Below, piece by piece: positions 4,690-5,427 of a stretch of DNA of 5,427 nt. Source of the DNA: Nitrospirota bacterium (GTDB lineage: Bacteria > Nitrospirota > UBA9217); NCBI GenBank assembly GCA_021788515.1, contig JAJYKN010000136.1, positions 1-5,427 of the forward strand, in the 5' to 3' direction. Each line of letters opens with the position of its first letter. The first letter of the stretch is position 1. The notes below the pieces were generated by a model. That model was not told the origin of the DNA, did not search any database, and saw only the letters and a program-made list of their open reading frames with translations. A program made the translations under genes and the position numbers.

Positions 4690-5427
4690 ATGGCAACGGA
4701 CAGATCCATATTCGGCCTCCGCTTCGGGTCGAACCCGGAGCTTAATCCGGCTACAGAAGAGCTCCAGGCCTTTCTCAAGAGCACGAAAAAACCGGGCAGC
4801 CGGGAAGTGCAGGGAAAAGACCTCGTGCGCTACAGCGAACTGCTTGAGGGTCTTGCAGCGTTCGAAGACAGGTCCCGGTCGGGCGCCGGCTCCCCGGATC
4901 CCCGCCAGAAGATGTTCTACGGAGTGCTCGACCAGTCCCGGTTCGTCAGCCCCGCGCTCATGCTTGCCGTAGTGCAGTATAAATATCATTTGCATAATCT
5001 CGTTGCCCTCGATTTCAAAAAGCCCGCTGCCTTTATCAAGACCGCCGAAGAAGAAGGGAGAAAGCTCAATCCGAAGAAAAAGGACGACGCGGCAAAGCTC
5101 GCCAGGCTCCAGGGTATGGTCGATGAGCGGAAAGGCGCCCTCGTTGGTCTCAAAAAACGGCAGCAAGCCCTGGCGGACGAACTGCTCCAGATCGCGGGCT
5201 ACGTCAGGGATAATCTTGTCCAGATCGTGAAACTTTGCAAAGCATCGATCGTCATTCTCGTTGAGGTACAGGTTTCAGGAACAATGGAAGCGCGGCTGAT
5301 CAGGGACATGACGGAGGATTTCAAAGTACAGCTCAAGGACGCCCGCGCCAACGGAGGTATTGCGCAGGAGCGGCTTGATGTTGTCAGAAAAGACGTGGCC
5401 GCGCTCTCCCGCGAGATTTCCGGCCTG
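4690..5427 (+). CDS. Unrecognised helix-rich hypothetical protein (N-terminal 246 codons, runs off the window)
   Basis: An open frame of 246 codons starts at ATG 4690-4692 and is still open at the window end. I do not recognise the family. The protein is hydrophilic, with no signal peptide and no clear transmembrane helix, so it is likely cytoplasmic. Residues 1-35 read as a short polar lead (IFGLRFGSNPELNPATEELQAFL). A compact, mildly hydrophobic segment covers about 75-115 (FYGVLDQSRFVSPALMLAVV, then YKYHLHNLVALDF). A highly charged helical stretch follows (about 116-165, EEEGRKLNPKKKDDAAKLARL), and the last visible part (about 198-246) also looks amphipathic or coiled-coil. The only cysteine is Cys183, just before a short hydrophobic run (ASIVILVEVQV). 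AAGGG sits 11 bases upstream of the ATG, a weak and slightly distant ribosome site. An in-frame GTG at 4630 would add 20 residues but has no ribosome site. Codon use with many C- and G-ending third positions matches the neighbouring genes, which supports real coding. It is divergent from padR; any functional link is unproven. Confidence 0.75.
   Translation, partial: MATDRSIFGLRFGSNPELNPATEELQAFLKSTKKPGSREVQGKDLVRYSELLEGLAAFEDRSRSGAGSPDPRQKMFYGVLDQSRFVSPALMLAVVQYKYHLHNLVALDFKKPAAFIKTAEEEGRKLNPKKKDDAAKLARLQGMVDERKGALVGLKKRQQALADELLQIAGYVRDNLVQIVKLCKASIVILVEVQVSGTMEARLIRDMTEDFKVQLKDARANGGIAQERLDVVRKDVAALSREISGL

Noticed and set aside
4669..5166. Minus-strand open frame of 165 codons opposite the rightward gene
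   Set aside because: The plus-strand frame is longer (open for at least 738 bp), has a promoter-like region and plausible start, and shows GC-rich third positions. The minus frame has none of these.

Overview
The window looks like a chromosomal fragment of a diderm (Gram-negative type) bacterium with fairly high GC. The Lol/MacB-type envelope machinery fits this, and so do the short dispersed repeats lying between genes. From memory, such repeats are frequent in Desulfobacterota/Deltaproteobacteria, Nitrospirota and similar lineages, but the sequence alone does not fix the taxon.

Positions 1-4362 hold one leftward (minus-strand) operon. In transcription order it contains a PadR-family regulator (4362-3817), an ABC ATPase of the LolD/MacB type (3729-3046), an 862-residue permease with two FtsX modules (2899-311), and the first 106 codons of a secreted LolA-like 'outer membrane lipoprotein-sorting' protein (318-1, cut by the window edge). 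A good sigma70-like promoter with a very short leader lies just upstream of padR. The last two genes overlap by 8 bp. The natural reading is a PadR-controlled envelope export or lipoprotein-release system: the ATPase powers the permease, and the LolA-like protein would act on the periplasmic side. The substrate cannot be read from this window.

Positions 4363-4689 are a divergent intergenic region of 327 bp. It holds the padR promoter, a nested inverted repeat, and a weaker rightward promoter. The rightward gene (4690 to the window end, still open) encodes a soluble, charged, helix-rich protein that I do not recognise.

The least ordinary aspect is that each of the three junctions inside the operon carries a different short repeat: a tandem octamer between padR and the ATPase gene, a 91-bp palindromic REP/MITE-like element between the ATPase and permease genes, and a tandem heptamer that is translated as part of the LolA-like protein's N-terminus. 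I see no clear evidence for a wholly new system. The genes themselves belong to known families except the rightward one.
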